In this document: positions 1 to 9,414 of the stretch, one piece after another | Numbering within the stretch: the first letter of the stretch is position 1 | Layout: every line of letters starts with the position of its first letter | From: Oceanimonas baumannii | GTDB taxonomy: Bacteria > Pseudomonadota > Gammaproteobacteria > Enterobacterales > Aeromonadaceae | NCBI RefSeq assembly: GCF_002245495.1 | Contig: NZ_NQJF01000009.1 | Span: forward strand, 143,021 to 207,020 | Reading direction: 5' to 3' | Length of the DNA stretch: 64,000 bases | Position numbers and translations under genes: made by a program | Notes under the pieces: model-generated | Told to the model about the DNA's origin: nothing | What the model saw: only the letters and a program-made list of their open reading frames with translations | The model's database searches: none

Positions 1-77
1 CCGGCCATCAGGGTAAATGACAACGGCCGAACAATACCGGGCACCGCCAGTTGTTCTACTTTAAGCAGTTCGGTCAT
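1..77 (-). CDS. ABC transporter ATP-binding protein, N-terminal fragment (NikD/DppD-like)
   Basis: Only the first 25 codons lie in the window; the gene runs off the left edge. The readable N-terminus begins MTELLKVEQLAVPG, the usual start of an ABC ATPase just before its first beta strand, but the Walker A motif is outside. Its ATG overlaps the stop of the upstream permease in an ATGA arrangement (74-77), so it is translationally coupled to the importer operon. The ATPase identity comes mostly from this context: binding protein, permease, permease, then ATPase is the standard order of nickel/peptide importers. Confidence 0.6.
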   Translation of the reverse strand, partial: MTELLKVEQLAVPGIVRPLSFTLMA

Positions 78-910
78 GGCTTGCGTCCTCCCGCCAGCAA
101 GTTAAGCGCCAGCACCAGCAGGAACACCGCCGCGATGGGTTGCAGCAATACCCAGGGTGCTTCATGGTAATAAGGCAACAGTTCGGTCATCATCAGGCCC
201 AGCTCGGCAGTGGGCGGGCGCAGCCCTACACTGACAAAACCCAGAGCCGCAATGGCCAGAATGGCGGTGGCGGCACCAAAGGCACCCAGGGTCAGCACTA
301 CCGGGGCCAGCGCCGGCCACAGGTGGCGGCGAACAATGTAACCGGCACCGAAACCAAGCAGGCGCGAGGCCTCAATTTGCGGCGACGCCATCAGGGTGCG
401 GGTGGTCAGGCGCACCACCCGGAAATATTCAATCCACAACACCAGGGCAATGCCCACATAAAGGGTCCAGAAGTTGCCCGGCGCAATGGCCACCAGCAGC
501 AACACCAGCAACAAACCGGGCAGTGCCAGCAAGGTGTCGGCCAGCACCCCCAGGGTCCGGTCCACCCAGCCGCCACGCCAGCCGGCGAGCACCCCCAGTA
601 ACACGCCAGGCACGGCAGCGGTCAGCACCCCGAACAAAGACAAACCAAGAGACAGCTGCACCGCCGAACTCATGCGCGCCAGCATACTGCGACCCAGGTG
701 ATCGGTGCCCAGTGGCTCGGCCAGACTGGGCCCGGCCAGAATCTGGCTGTAATTCTGCCGGGCCGGGTCCAGCTCGGTCAGCAGCGGCAAGCCGATGCCA
801 AACAGCGTCAGTGCCAGCAGCAGAGCAGCACCCAATCGCTGGCGGCGGTTTAAAAAACGACGGCCGGCAGCAGCAGCTACCGGGGCGGCCAAGGTTGCAG
901 TCCGGGTCAT
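74..910 (-). CDS. ABC transporter permease, NikC/DppC family
   Basis: A 278-residue inner-membrane permease subunit of a nickel/peptide/opine-type importer. It has an N-terminal extension with a first membrane helix (about residues 28-48), then hydrophobic helices spread over the MetI-like core. The EAA loop that contacts the ATPase is visible around residues 180-200 (EASRLLGFGAGYIVRRH). A DHLGRSMLAR segment near residue 70 is characteristic of the DppC/NikC branch. Start and stop overlap the neighbouring genes by four bases each, so the genes are one coupled operon. The substrate cannot be read from the permease; nickel, a metallophore or a peptide are all possible. Confidence 0.85.
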   Translation of the reverse strand: MTRTATLAAPVAAAAGRRFLNRRQRLGAALLLALTLFGIGLPLLTELDPARQNYSQILAGPSLAEPLGTDHLGRSMLARMSSAVQLSLGLSLFGVLTAAVPGVLLGVLAGWRGGWVDRTLGVLADTLLALPGLLLVLLLVAIAPGNFWTLYVGIALVLWIEYFRVVRLTTRTLMASPQIEASRLLGFGAGYIVRRHLWPALAPVVLTLGAFGAATAILAIAALGFVSVGLRPPTAELGLMMTELLPYYHEAPWVLLQPIAAVFLLVLALNLLAGGRKP

Positions 911-1842
911 GCTTCCCTCCTTCTCGGATCAATACGGTGACAAAGCAGATCCACCAGGGCATTAAGCAGCACGAACATCAGTCCCAGTACCAGGGCGGTA
1001 CCCTGGATCATGGGCACGTCCCGTGCCACGATGGCGTGCACCAGCGCGTGGCCGATACCGGGCCAGGCGAACAGGGTTTCCACCACCACCACACCTTCTA
1101 TCAGATACACCAGCTGAATGGCCTGATGGGCCAGTACCGGCACCGCCACATTACGCAGGCCGTGCCGCAGAAACACCCGGCCTTCGCTCAGTCCCTTGGT
1201 ACGGCCAAAAGCGTAATAGGCGGAGCCGGCCACCCCCTGCATGGCATTGCGGCTTACCCGGCAGGCGACCGCCGCCAGCCCCAGAGCCAGGGTCAGCGCC
1301 GGCAGCAGGGTATGGGCCGCACTACCATGGCCGGCCGCAGGCAACCAGCCCAGCTGCACCGCCAGCAGCATCACCAGCAGAATGCCGATCACGAACTGAG
1401 GCAAGGCCCGCAGCACCATGGCCAGCAGCAGGGTCAGCCGGTCGATCCGGCCACCGGGCCTGAGCCCGGCCAGGATGCCGAGCGGCGGGCCCAGCAACAG
1501 CGACAGCCCCACGGCGGCGGCGGCCAGTCTGAAGGAATGGCCCAGCTGATGACGCAGCTCATCGACCACGGCTTCGCCACTCACCAACGAATGGCCCAGA
1601 TCCAGCCGCAGCAAATCCCACAGCCAGCGACCCAGGGCCTGCCAGGCGGGCAGATCCAGGCCCAGTTCGGCACGCACGACAGCGGCGGCGGCCGCATTCA
1701 CATAGTCGTAGCCATAGCGGCCGGCAGCGATACGAAAGGCCATGTCTCCGGGCAGGGCATGGGTGAGGATATAGGTCAGCACCCCCACCATCAGCGCCAC
1801 CAGGGCAGCCTGCATCAACCGATAGCTCAATACTGGTATCAC
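907..1842 (-). CDS. ABC transporter permease, NikB/DppB family
   Basis: The first permease of the importer, about 311 residues, with an N-terminal membrane helix, a periplasmic stretch (about residues 35-95) and a MetI-like core of several helices. The EAA loop reads FGRTKGLSEGRVFLRHGLRN, close to the family consensus for the ATPase contact. I place the start at the GTG at 1842: it overlaps the stop of the binding-protein gene as GTGA and has GAGGTG six bases upstream. A second in-frame GTG at 1851 would add three residues. It presumably pairs with the NikC-like permease to form the channel. Confidence 0.83.
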   Translation of the reverse strand: MIPVLSYRLMQAALVALMVGVLTYILTHALPGDMAFRIAAGRYGYDYVNAAAAAVVRAELGLDLPAWQALGRWLWDLLRLDLGHSLVSGEAVVDELRHQLGHSFRLAAAAVGLSLLLGPPLGILAGLRPGGRIDRLTLLLAMVLRALPQFVIGILLVMLLAVQLGWLPAAGHGSAAHTLLPALTLALGLAAVACRVSRNAMQGVAGSAYYAFGRTKGLSEGRVFLRHGLRNVAVPVLAHQAIQLVYLIEGVVVVETLFAWPGIGHALVHAIVARDVPMIQGTALVLGLMFVLLNALVDLLCHRIDPRRREA

Positions 1843-3359
1843 TGGGCCCACCTCATCTCGCTCACACGGTAGTTACGCTCAAAGGTATCGATGCGAAAAC
1901 CTTCCACCTTGCTGGAAACGGCAGCGGTTTGCTGGTACCAGGCCACCGGGATCACCGGCAGTTGCTCATGCAGTATGCCGGCGGCCTCCCGGCGTAACCC
2001 GGCCACAACCTCGCCGTCGGTCTGTGTCAGCAGTTGCTGCAATATTTCGCCCAGACGCGGGGAATACCAGTTCATGGCACCCCAGTCGCCGCCTTCCGGT
2101 CCGAAGTCCAGCAGCAAGGTACCGAGGGGATCCGGAATCAGGGCGAAGTTACGCGCCATCAGTCCCAGTTGCAGGCTGCCATCCCGATGGCTGGCGGGAA
2201 TTTCACTGGAGTTGGTGACATTGACCGTCAGCGCGACGCCCAGCTCGCGCCACTGTTCCTGCAGGGCAGTGGCCAGCAGCGGCAGCTCGGGCCGATCCGA
2301 AAAGGTGGTCATGGTCAGCGCAAAGGGCTCACCATTGCGGATGAGCATACCGTTGCCGTCCGCCTGCCAGCCCAGACCGGCCAGCAGCGCCCTGGCCTGG
2401 GTCAGATCCCGTTTTGCTCCGTCCACCTCCTTCAGGTGCCAGTCGGTCAGGGACGGCGGAAATAACTGCCCGGCCGCTGCCTCGGGAGTACGCAGCAGGG
2501 CCATGGCCATGCCGGTGCGATCCAGTGCCAGGCTCAGCGCCCGCCGTGCCTCAGGCTCGGCCAGAAAGGGGTGACCGGCGTTAACCTTAAGGGTCACGGT
2601 GCGGGGAATGGGCTCCGCCTGCACCTTGAGCCTGGGGTTACGCTGCAACCGGGCCTGACTGGCCGGATCCAGGGTAAACACAACATCGGCATCACCGCTC
2701 TCGGCCAGCAGCGCGCGGGTCTCGCCCCGGCCTGCGGCCAGATACGTCACTCGTTCAATAGCCGGAGCCCCGCCCCAGTAATCGTTGAAGGCGACGGCGA
2801 TGAGTTTTTGCGGCATTTGCAGCTGCTCAATACGGTAGGGACCGGTGCCGATCACTTGCGTGGCGTCACCGGCCTCGTTGTAAGAAGCCGGTGCCAGGAT
2901 CTGGGCTGAGCTGTGGGCCAGCACCGCCGGCAACGGTGCAAAGGGGCTGGTCAGGCGAATACGGACGGCTTCCTGTTCAGCAGCGATCTCCGCTATCGGT
3001 GCCTGGTTGAGCATGCCGGGTTTGGTCAGGGCCAGGCGCAGTGCACCGGCCACCGCCTCGGCGGTAAGTGCACTGCCGTCATGAAAATACACCTCCGGGC
3101 GCAGGGCAAAGCGCCAGCTCAGTCGGTCGCCGGAAACCGTCCAGCCTTCGGCCAGACCGGCTTTGGGATGCCCCCTGTCATCCACTTCCACCAGGGTTTC
3201 GCCGATCTGCAGCCGGGTGTAAACGTAACCGGCTTTGGCAGGATCGGTACTGCCAATCTCCCAGGGGGCAACAATATCGAGCACGCCTTCGGCGGCATGA
3301 GTGGAGGCGGAAACGGCCAGCAGGCCGACGCCAAACAGGGTGTGGCGGAAATGCATCAT
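1839..3359 (-). CDS. ABC transporter periplasmic binding protein, NikA/DppA (SBP_bac_5) family
   Basis: A 506-residue solute-binding protein with a clear signal peptide (hydrophobic core to about residue 20, cleavage after THA). The body has family 5 hallmarks: an early WEIGSTDPAKAGYVYTRL segment, LAEGWTVSGD, a DGSALTAEAV block and an IGTGPYRIEQ block. It is the first gene of the importer operon and sets its specificity. The nearest familiar relatives are NikA-like nickel or metallophore binders rather than DppA. A Fur-like site just upstream fits a metal-related role, but the ligand is inference. Confidence 0.8.
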   Translation of the reverse strand: MMHFRHTLFGVGLLAVSASTHAAEGVLDIVAPWEIGSTDPAKAGYVYTRLQIGETLVEVDDRGHPKAGLAEGWTVSGDRLSWRFALRPEVYFHDGSALTAEAVAGALRLALTKPGMLNQAPIAEIAAEQEAVRIRLTSPFAPLPAVLAHSSAQILAPASYNEAGDATQVIGTGPYRIEQLQMPQKLIAVAFNDYWGGAPAIERVTYLAAGRGETRALLAESGDADVVFTLDPASQARLQRNPRLKVQAEPIPRTVTLKVNAGHPFLAEPEARRALSLALDRTGMAMALLRTPEAAAGQLFPPSLTDWHLKEVDGAKRDLTQARALLAGLGWQADGNGMLIRNGEPFALTMTTFSDRPELPLLATALQEQWRELGVALTVNVTNSSEIPASHRDGSLQLGLMARNFALIPDPLGTLLLDFGPEGGDWGAMNWYSPRLGEILQQLLTQTDGEVVAGLRREAAGILHEQLPVIPVAWYQQTAAVSSKVEGFRIDTFERNYRVSEMRWAQ

Positions 3360-3370
3360 GGAGAAACCTG

Positions 3371-3390
3371 GATAAGAATGAGAATGATTA
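3371..3390. promoter_or_regulatory. Fur-like operator upstream of the NikA-like importer
   Basis: The sequence GATAAGAATGAGAATGATTA lies 12 bases upstream of the binding-protein start and resembles overlapping Fur hexamers (consensus GATAAT repeats). The match to the 19-bp consensus is only moderate, about 11 positions. If real, the importer would be iron-repressed, pointing to iron or metallophore uptake rather than plain nickel uptake. Confidence 0.4.
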
Positions 3391-3524
3391 ATTTAGTTAT
3401 AATATAACATCACATTTCATCCTTATCGTCACCCCTGTTGCAAGCATTTTTTATTCACCAGGGTCTTTTTGGCGGTAACCTTAAGAAGCTAAGTTGATGG
3501 CAAATACATCAGGGAGAGTACAAG

Positions 3525-4064
3525 ATGAGAAAACTGTTCTGTGGTCTGTGCGGCCTGCTGCTGTGCCAGACCGCTACCGCAGCGGAACCAGACACCGGTG
3601 CCCTCTATGAACACCAGTTGGCCCGCTTGCATTCCGATGAAATCCTCGACATGCTCCAGTTTGCCGGCCAGCCGCTGCTGGTTGTGAACACCGCCAGCCA
3701 TTGTGGTTTTACCGGCCAGTTTGAGGGGCTGGAAGCCCTGCATCAGCAATATAAGGATCAAGGCCTGAACGTGGTGGGATTTCCGTCTAACGACTTTAAA
3801 CAGGAGGCTAAAAGCGAGGAAGAGACAGCCAGAGTGTGCTTTCAGAACTTTGGCGTTAGCTTTGATATGGCGGCTCCGGTGAGCGTAAAAGGTGATGACG
3901 CCCATCCCATTTTCAAAGAGATCACCCGCCAGAGCGGCAAGCAACCACGCTGGAATTTTTACAAGTTCGTGATTGACCGCGATGGCCGGGTCACCGAGGT
4001 TTTCTCCAGCATTACCGGGCCGGACAGCAAACGCCTGAAGGCGGCGATTGAGAAGGTACTGTAA
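3525..4064 (+). CDS. Glutathione peroxidase family protein, exported (Cys type)
   Basis: A 179-residue thioredoxin-fold peroxidase with an N-terminal signal peptide (cleavage near TATAA, residue 20), so it should act in the periplasm on hydroperoxides. The peroxidatic cysteine is C60 in NTASHCGFTG. The WNF motif appears around residues 138-141 (RWNFYKFVID). The usual FPxNQF signature reads FPSNDF here, so the glutamine of the catalytic tetrad is aspartate; this variant occurs in a proteobacterial subgroup. A ribosome site GGGAGAG precedes the ATG. It is transcribed divergently from the importer and stands alone. Its reductant (thioredoxin or glutathione) cannot be told. Confidence 0.85.
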   Translation: MRKLFCGLCGLLLCQTATAAEPDTGALYEHQLARLHSDEILDMLQFAGQPLLVVNTASHCGFTGQFEGLEALHQQYKDQGLNVVGFPSNDFKQEAKSEEETARVCFQNFGVSFDMAAPVSVKGDDAHPIFKEITRQSGKQPRWNFYKFVIDRDGRVTEVFSSITGPDSKRLKAAIEKVL

Positions 4065-4080
4065 CGGGCCAAATTCATTA

Positions 4081-4180
4081 TTTCGTCACCTTCGCGAAGG
4101 AGCATCATCCCGCGCTGGCGGGGACGGGAGCGGAGGTCCATGACATACCGTACTGGACTCCCGCCTACGCGGGAGTGACG
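4081..4180. repeat. REP-like hairpin repeat pair
   Basis: Two hairpins of the common GC-rich intergenic type lie here: an imperfect one around 4091-4135 and a clean one at 4157-4176 (ACTCCCGC, loop CTAC, GCGGGAGT) followed by GACGG. They sit between the convergent ends of the peroxidase and TerC-like genes, where such elements usually occur. No coding frame is convincing in the rest of 4065-4334. Confidence 0.6.
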
Positions 4181-4334
4181 GAAAAAATATGCGGGAGGTG
4201 GCGGTAAAACATACGGAAGATGGAAGGAAAATATGCGGGGTGACGTACAAAATCCACCTCCTCCAACACCCGTTATACCGGCCTTAAGCTGGTATTTTTT
4301 GCCGGCAAGTTGCCTCGCATAGGAACACGAAGAC

Positions 4335-4363
4335 GAAAAAAAGGGAGCACCTTGGTGCTCCCT
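4335..4363 (-). terminator. Rho-independent terminator of the TerC/CBS gene
   Basis: Read on the minus strand this is an 8-bp stem GGGAGCAC/GTGCTCCC with a four-base loop, followed by seven T residues. It lies about 20 bases past the stop at 4382. Confidence 0.9.
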
Positions 4364-4381
4364 TGTTGATCACTCTCCGGC

Positions 4382-5914
4382 TCAGGCAGCCAGCGGCGTG
4401 ATACGCACCTGGGCAATGCGGAAGTCTTCCACTTCCGTTACTTCAAAGCGCAGATCTTCGTGCTCGAACACAGTGCCGGCTTCCGGCAGCTGGCCGGCCA
4501 GCGCCAGCAGCATACCCGCCAGGGTGGCGTATTCGTCATCCGGATCCACCAGCCCCTTGCGCGACAGCACCTGCTCAAGATAGTGCAGATCCGTGCTGCC
4601 CTTTACCAGCCAGCCGTTATCTTCCGTAATCACTTCCGGATCTTCATCTTCGTCGAGAAACTCGCCGACAATGGCTTCCAGCAGGTCGTGTGGCGTAACC
4701 AGTCCCTGCACGGTACCAAACTCGTCATTTACCAGCACCATATTGCCCCGGGCATCGCGCAATACGTTAAGCAAACGAATTACGCTGATACTGTCGGGAA
4801 CAATAATCGGAGCGCCACCTTCGGCCAGCTCGGTCAGGGTTTTACCCGCCTTGAGACCAGTAATCAGATCCTTGGCTCGGACCACACCCAAGAGATTATC
4901 AAGCTCACCATCGCACACCGGAAACTGGCTGTGGGATGAGCTCATCAGTTCCGCGACCTGTTCTTCCCGGGTGTCATTCACATCAAGCCACACAATGTCG
5001 GAACGAGGGGTCATCACGGTGCGGATGGAACGTTCGGCCAGCGACAGTACACCACTGATCATATTGCGCTCTTCTTCTACAAACCCCTGCGGATCACTTT
5101 GTTGAGCAGTGTCCTCCGACTCGTCTGCCGTTTTTCCCTTGCCGCCCATCAACCGGAAAATGGCGTCGGTGGTACGCTCACGCAAGGGGCGATGAGATTC
5201 CTGCCGCACTTTATTGCGCTGAGCCAGCTGGTTAAAGAACTCGATCAGAATCGAGAAACCAATCGCCGCATATAGGTAGCCCTTGGGAATATGGAAGCCA
5301 AAGCCTTCCGCCACCAGGCTGAAACCTATCATCAGCAGGAAGCTCAAGCACAGTACCACCACAGTGGGGTGAGCATTCACGAAGTCGGTCAGCGACTTGG
5401 ACGCCGCCAGCATCACTACCATGGCCACCACCACGGCAATCATCATTACCGCCAGGTTATCTACCATACCTACGGCAGTAATAATGGAGTCAAGCGAGAA
5501 CACCGCATCCAGCACCAGGATCTGGGCAATCACCACGCCAAAGCCGGCATAAACGTTGCTGGTTTCTTCTTCGTGCATGTTACCTTCCAGCCGCTCATGC
5601 AGCTCGGAGGTAGCCTTGAACAGCAGAAACACACCACCGGCCATCAGAATCAGGTCCCGTCCGGAGAAACTGAGCTCTCCCAAAGTGATCAACGGTGCCG
5701 TCAGCGTGACCAGCCAGGACACGACACTGAGCAGGCCAAGACGCATCACCAGCGCCAGCGACAGCCCGATTATCCGCGCCTTTTCCCGCTGATGAGGCGG
5801 CAGTTTCTTCACCAGGATGGCAATAAACACCAGGTTGTCGATACCCAGTACGATTTCAAGAATAACCAGTGTCAGCAAACCCGCCCACACAGACGGATCC
5901 ATCAGGAATTCCAT
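4382..5914 (-). CDS. TerC-family inner-membrane protein with CBS and CorC domains (YoaE/YegH type)
   Basis: A 510-residue protein of the YoaE/YegH family. Residues about 1-240 form a TerC-type membrane domain of seven or so helices with the acidic signatures [11 protein letters not shown] near the start and [14 protein letters not shown] in the middle. Then come two CBS modules (about 290-420, with [13 protein letters not shown] and [13 protein letters not shown]) and a C-terminal CorC/HlyC domain (about 425-505). TerC proteins are linked to metal, often manganese, handling; the exact role of this branch is not established. Length matches the family. It is a single-gene unit with its own terminator. 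Confidence 0.88.
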   Translation of the reverse strand: MEFLMDPSVWAGLLTLVILEIVLGIDNLVFIAILVKKLPPHQREKARIIGLSLALVMRLGLLSVVSWLVTLTAPLITLGELSFSGRDLILMAGGVFLLFKATSELHERLEGNMHEEETSNVYAGFGVVIAQILVLDAVFSLDSIITAVGMVDNLAVMMIAVVVAMVVMLAASKSLTDFVNAHPTVVVLCLSFLLMIGFSLVAEGFGFHIPKGYLYAAIGFSILIEFFNQLAQRNKVRQESHRPLRERTTDAIFRLMGGKGKTADESEDTAQQSDPQGFVEEERNMISGVLSLAERSIRTVMTPRSDIVWLDVNDTREEQVAELMSSSHSQFPVCDGELDNLLGVVRAKDLITGLKAGKTLTELAEGGAPIIVPDSISVIRLLNVLRDARGNMVLVNDEFGTVQGLVTPHDLLEAIVGEFLDEDEDPEVITEDNGWLVKGSTDLHYLEQVLSRKGLVDPDDEYATLAGMLLALAGQLPEAGTVFEHEDLRFEVTEVEDFRIAQVRITPLAA

Positions 5915-6232
5915 GTTTTACCTCGTTGAGAGAATGTGGTTAAGCAGATCAGCAAATAACGTGCGCCAGACCGGCACAGTGAGTATAGCCGTGACGACGG
6001 CAGGGTCGGAATAAAGCAGTGAACGCCGGGAACAGCAGAGAAAAGCGGGAGAAAGAAAGTTTGGTAATAGTGTGGTGCAAGCAACTTCGCGAGCAATCCA
6101 TATCGTATACCGGCTTTTGACCGGACCTCTTGGTTAAAATGAAAGCACATAATAATCGTAAAAAATGCACAGGCAAGATTAATTTTTTATGACGACGGCA
6201 GCGATATTTTACTTCGCAGCCGTCGTGACAAA
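5915..6232. other. Intergenic region with a strong stem-loop
   Basis: No convincing gene. A stem-loop at 6192-6226 (ACGACGGC pairing with GCCGTCGT, extended inward by GCGA/TCGC) lies seven bases past the chemoreceptor stop. On the minus strand it is followed by CATAAAAAATTAAT rather than a T-run, so it is a weak terminator candidate or an RNA-stabilising hairpin. The rest should contain the promoter of the TerC-like gene. Confidence 0.5.
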
Positions 6233-7855
6233 TCAAACCCGGAAGTGCCCCACCTGATCCTGCAGCTGCTCAGCCAGCCTGGCCAGACTGCCACTGGAGT
6301 CGCGGGTTTGATCGGTGCCCACACTAACCTGCTGAGTAATATCGTTAATGTTGGTAATGTTGCGGTTAATTTCTTCTGCCACCGCCGACTGTTGCTCGGC
6401 GGCACTGGCAATGCTGGCGTTCATGTCCCGAATGCGGGCTACCGCCGTGGTAATCTTTTCAAGCGCCTGGCGGGCCTCCTGTGCCGACTGTACACTGTCA
6501 TAGGCCTGATTGCGTCCGGTTTGCATCACCGCAATGGCGTTGCGCGCGCCGTCCTGCAATTGACTGATCATGGCATGGATTTCTGCGGTAGAGTTCTGGG
6601 TACGGCTGGCCAGATTGCGCACCTCATCCGCCACTACCGCAAATCCCCGCCCCTGCTCACCAGCCCGGGCCGCCTCTATGGCGGCGTTCAGCGCCAACAG
6701 GTTGGTCTGTTCGGCAATATCACGGATCACGCTCAGCACCGAGCTTATCTGTTCACTGTGTTCCCCCACCAACTCCATGGCATGAGCGGCTTTTTCCACC
6801 TCACCGGCCAGTTGCTCTATGCTGCGACCGGTATGTTCAACCACCCGGTTTCCCTCTTCGGTGGCATCATCCACCTGCAGCGCCGCATCAGATGCAGACA
6901 GGGCACTCTGGGCCACATCCTGCACAGTGGCAGTCATTTCATTCATGGCCGTCGCCACCTGCTCGGTTTCGGTATGTTGCTGCTGTACCGAGCCGGCAGA
7001 CTGCTCGGTGATTTGTGCCAGCTGCTCAGCGGCGATGGTCACCTCACTGGTAGAATCCGTCACTTCTTTTACCAAGCGATGGACCTTGTCCACAAACACA
7101 TTCACACTGGTGGCCATGGCGGTCAGTTCGTCATTACCGCCCAGTTGCAGACGGCGGGTAAGATCACCATCGCCCGCAGCCAACTCATTGATCATGCGCT
7201 GAGTCAGCCCCAGCCGCTGGCGCAGACTACGGGAAATGCCCAGGTTGATCCCCAACACCACCAATACGGCCAGTGCACCGGCAATCAGTCCACGCATATA
7301 GGTATTATCAACCTGCAGCTGCATTTGCTCCCGGCTGCTCACTGCCTGCTGATGTTCACTGCTCATTAATGTATCCAGCTCGGTGCGAATGGCTCGCCAG
7401 GCCGGGTTTTCCGTGCGAGCCAGCAAACGGGCCGCCTCCAGCTGCTGATTATCAGCAGCCATGGCCAGTACCTGGTGGCGTGTCTGACTGACCGTTTGCC
7501 AGTGGCCGGCTATCAACGCCATGCCAGCCCTGGTAGATTCGCTGGCACCGGCTCCCGTGCTCAGAAACGCCATATCACGCTCAAACTCCGCCTGGGCCTC
7601 TTTTACCACCTGGTCGGCCATGGCCAGAGCGGGATTAAAGATTTTATTACGGCTGGCAATGCCCGCCAGCAGGCCGTTGCCATACATGCGGTTTAACGCA
7701 TCCAGCCGGGGCTGGCTGACTTCCAGAAAGGCCACAAACGTATTTCGAACCTGCTGCACGCCATAAAGCGTTACCCCCAACGCGCCGCCTATCAACACCA
7801 GGGTAAGCACAACCGAGGCAAATAACTTTGCCCGAATACTGGATAATGAAAACAT
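6233..7855 (-). CDS. Methyl-accepting chemotaxis protein
   Basis: A 540-residue transmembrane chemoreceptor. Helix TM1 (about residues 10-31) and TM2 (about 190-210) enclose a roughly 160-residue periplasmic domain of the four-helix-bundle type. A HAMP domain (about 212-265) follows, then the long cytoplasmic signalling coiled coil. The conserved hairpin tip is present ([35 protein letters not shown]). The ligand is unknown. It is monocistronic; no other chemotaxis gene is adjacent. Confidence 0.93.
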   Translation of the reverse strand: MFSLSSIRAKLFASVVLTLVLIGGALGVTLYGVQQVRNTFVAFLEVSQPRLDALNRMYGNGLLAGIASRNKIFNPALAMADQVVKEAQAEFERDMAFLSTGAGASESTRAGMALIAGHWQTVSQTRHQVLAMAADNQQLEAARLLARTENPAWRAIRTELDTLMSSEHQQAVSSREQMQLQVDNTYMRGLIAGALAVLVVLGINLGISRSLRQRLGLTQRMINELAAGDGDLTRRLQLGGNDELTAMATSVNVFVDKVHRLVKEVTDSTSEVTIAAEQLAQITEQSAGSVQQQHTETEQVATAMNEMTATVQDVAQSALSASDAALQVDDATEEGNRVVEHTGRSIEQLAGEVEKAAHAMELVGEHSEQISSVLSVIRDIAEQTNLLALNAAIEAARAGEQGRGFAVVADEVRNLASRTQNSTAEIHAMISQLQDGARNAIAVMQTGRNQAYDSVQSAQEARQALEKITTAVARIRDMNASIASAAEQQSAVAEEINRNITNINDITQQVSVGTDQTRDSSGSLARLAEQLQDQVGHFRV

Positions 7856-7969
7856 GGATGTCCCGCATTAGTCTGTAAATTCTTTTACGCTTATCATGCC
7901 GTTAAAATAAGAAGATTAGTTTGATTTAGTCGACCCTTTAACCTTATTTAGGGTGATGAAGGAAAACAA

Positions 7970-8716
7970 ATGGCCAAATTACTGCTGAATGCCGATATGG
8001 GAGAAAGCTTCGGTGCCTGGACCATGGGTCAGGACGAAGCCGTGATGCCCTTTGTGGATCTGGCTAATGTAGCCTGTGGCTTTCATGCCGCCGATCCCGA
8101 TACCATGCGCCGCACCGTGCGCCTTGCCAGTACACACGGAGTCAAAGTCGGGGCTCACCCCGCGTATCCGGATCTGGTGGGCTTTGGCCGCCGTTCTCTG
8201 GCCTGCACCCCCGCCGAAGTGGAAAACCTAATGCTCTACCAGCTGGGAGCCCTCAGCGCCATCTGCCGGGCCGAAGGCACGCAGTTGCACTACGTTAAGC
8301 CCCACGGGGCACTTTATAACGACATGATGAAAAATGAGGCCACCCTGGCGGCCATCATGGGTGCCCTGGCCGCCTTTGAGCCTGGTCTGCCACTGATGCT
8401 GATGGCCACCGCCAACCCGGAACCCGCACAAGCCCTGGCCGACCGGCACGGCATAACCCTCTGGTTTGAGGCCTTTGCCGACCGCGCCTACGACTCCGCC
8501 GGTTTTCTGGTGCCCCGCAATCAGTTCGGTGCCGTGCATCATGCTCCCGAGGTTATTCTGGAGCAGGCCCGGCGCATTGCCACCGGAGAGCCCCTTACCA
8601 CTATCAACGGCAGCCCGCTGACACTCACCGCCCATACCCTGTGCGTGCACGGCGACAACCCGGAGTCAATTGCCGCCGTGGCCGCCATCCGCCGTATGCT
8701 GGACGACCCGGCATGA
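7970..8716 (+). CDS. pxpA: 5-oxoprolinase subunit A (LamB/YcsF family)
   Basis: 248 residues, full length for PxpA. The family opening [13 protein letters not shown] is present, followed by [11 protein letters not shown] and [16 protein letters not shown], and near the C-terminus [11 protein letters not shown]. PxpA with PxpB and PxpC hydrolyses 5-oxoproline (pyroglutamate) to glutamate using ATP, clearing a damage product of glutamine and glutathione metabolism. It is the first gene of a tight pxpABC operon; its stop overlaps the pxpB start (ATGA). The ribosome site is GAAGGA. Confidence 0.93.
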   Translation: MAKLLLNADMGESFGAWTMGQDEAVMPFVDLANVACGFHAADPDTMRRTVRLASTHGVKVGAHPAYPDLVGFGRRSLACTPAEVENLMLYQLGALSAICRAEGTQLHYVKPHGALYNDMMKNEATLAAIMGALAAFEPGLPLMLMATANPEPAQALADRHGITLWFEAFADRAYDSAGFLVPRNQFGAVHHAPEVILEQARRIATGEPLTTINGSPLTLTAHTLCVHGDNPESIAAVAAIRRMLDDPA

Positions 8717-9414
8717 ACCCCAGGCTGGAAAACGCCGGCCTCGACGCCTGGCTGGTGCGGCTGTTCGATGACATCGACGAAGCCAACATGAACTGGATCA
8801 CAGCTCTGGTACAGGACTGCGAGCGAGCCTTTGGACCGCATTTAACCGACCTGGTGCCGTCCTACACCACCCTGCTGGTGCAGTTTGATCCATTCACCCT
8901 GGATCACGGAGAAGCCCGCCGGTTACTGCAAAGTCTGCTGGCCAGACTCACCCCGCTGGAAGACAACTCTCAAGACGAAGTAAAAATCCTGCCGGTGTGG
9001 TATCACCCCAGCGTAGGACCGGATCTTGCCCGGCTGGAACAACATACCCGCCTGAGTACCGAGCGGATAATCGAGCTGCACAGTGGGCACACTTACCGGG
9101 TATTTGCCCTCGGTTTCGCTCCGGGCTTTGCCTTTATGGGCACTCTGCCCGCCGCGCTGGAAACACCCCGGCATAACAGCCCACGACCACGAGTGCCTGC
9201 CGGCAGCGTAGCCCTGGCCGGCCGCCAGACCTCCGCCTACCCCAACACCACTCCCGGTGGCTGGAACCTGATGGGGCGTACGCCGGCCAGGCTGTTTAAC
9301 CCTGCCAGCCAAAACCTGAGCCTGCTGCGAGTGGGCGACCGGGTGCGTTTTGAGCCGATCAGCCAAGGCGAATTCGAGCGGCTGGGCGGCGACACCACAT
9401 CGATGGAAGCATAA
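8713..9414 (+). CDS. pxpB: 5-oxoprolinase subunit B (KipI-like)
   Basis: About 233 residues from the ATG at 8713, which overlaps the pxpA stop. An upstream in-frame start at 8641 would lie inside pxpA and adds residues with no family resemblance. Family features include [11 protein letters not shown] near residue 55, the [10 protein letters not shown] motif and [10 protein letters not shown] in the C-terminal half. Bacillus KipI also inhibits the sporulation kinase KinA, but in this operon the oxoprolinase role applies. The stop and the pxpC start share a base (TAATG). Confidence 0.92.
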   Translation: MNPRLENAGLDAWLVRLFDDIDEANMNWITALVQDCERAFGPHLTDLVPSYTTLLVQFDPFTLDHGEARRLLQSLLARLTPLEDNSQDEVKILPVWYHPSVGPDLARLEQHTRLSTERIIELHSGHTYRVFALGFAPGFAFMGTLPAALETPRHNSPRPRVPAGSVALAGRQTSAYPNTTPGGWNLMGRTPARLFNPASQNLSLLRVGDRVRFEPISQGEFERLGGDTTSMEA

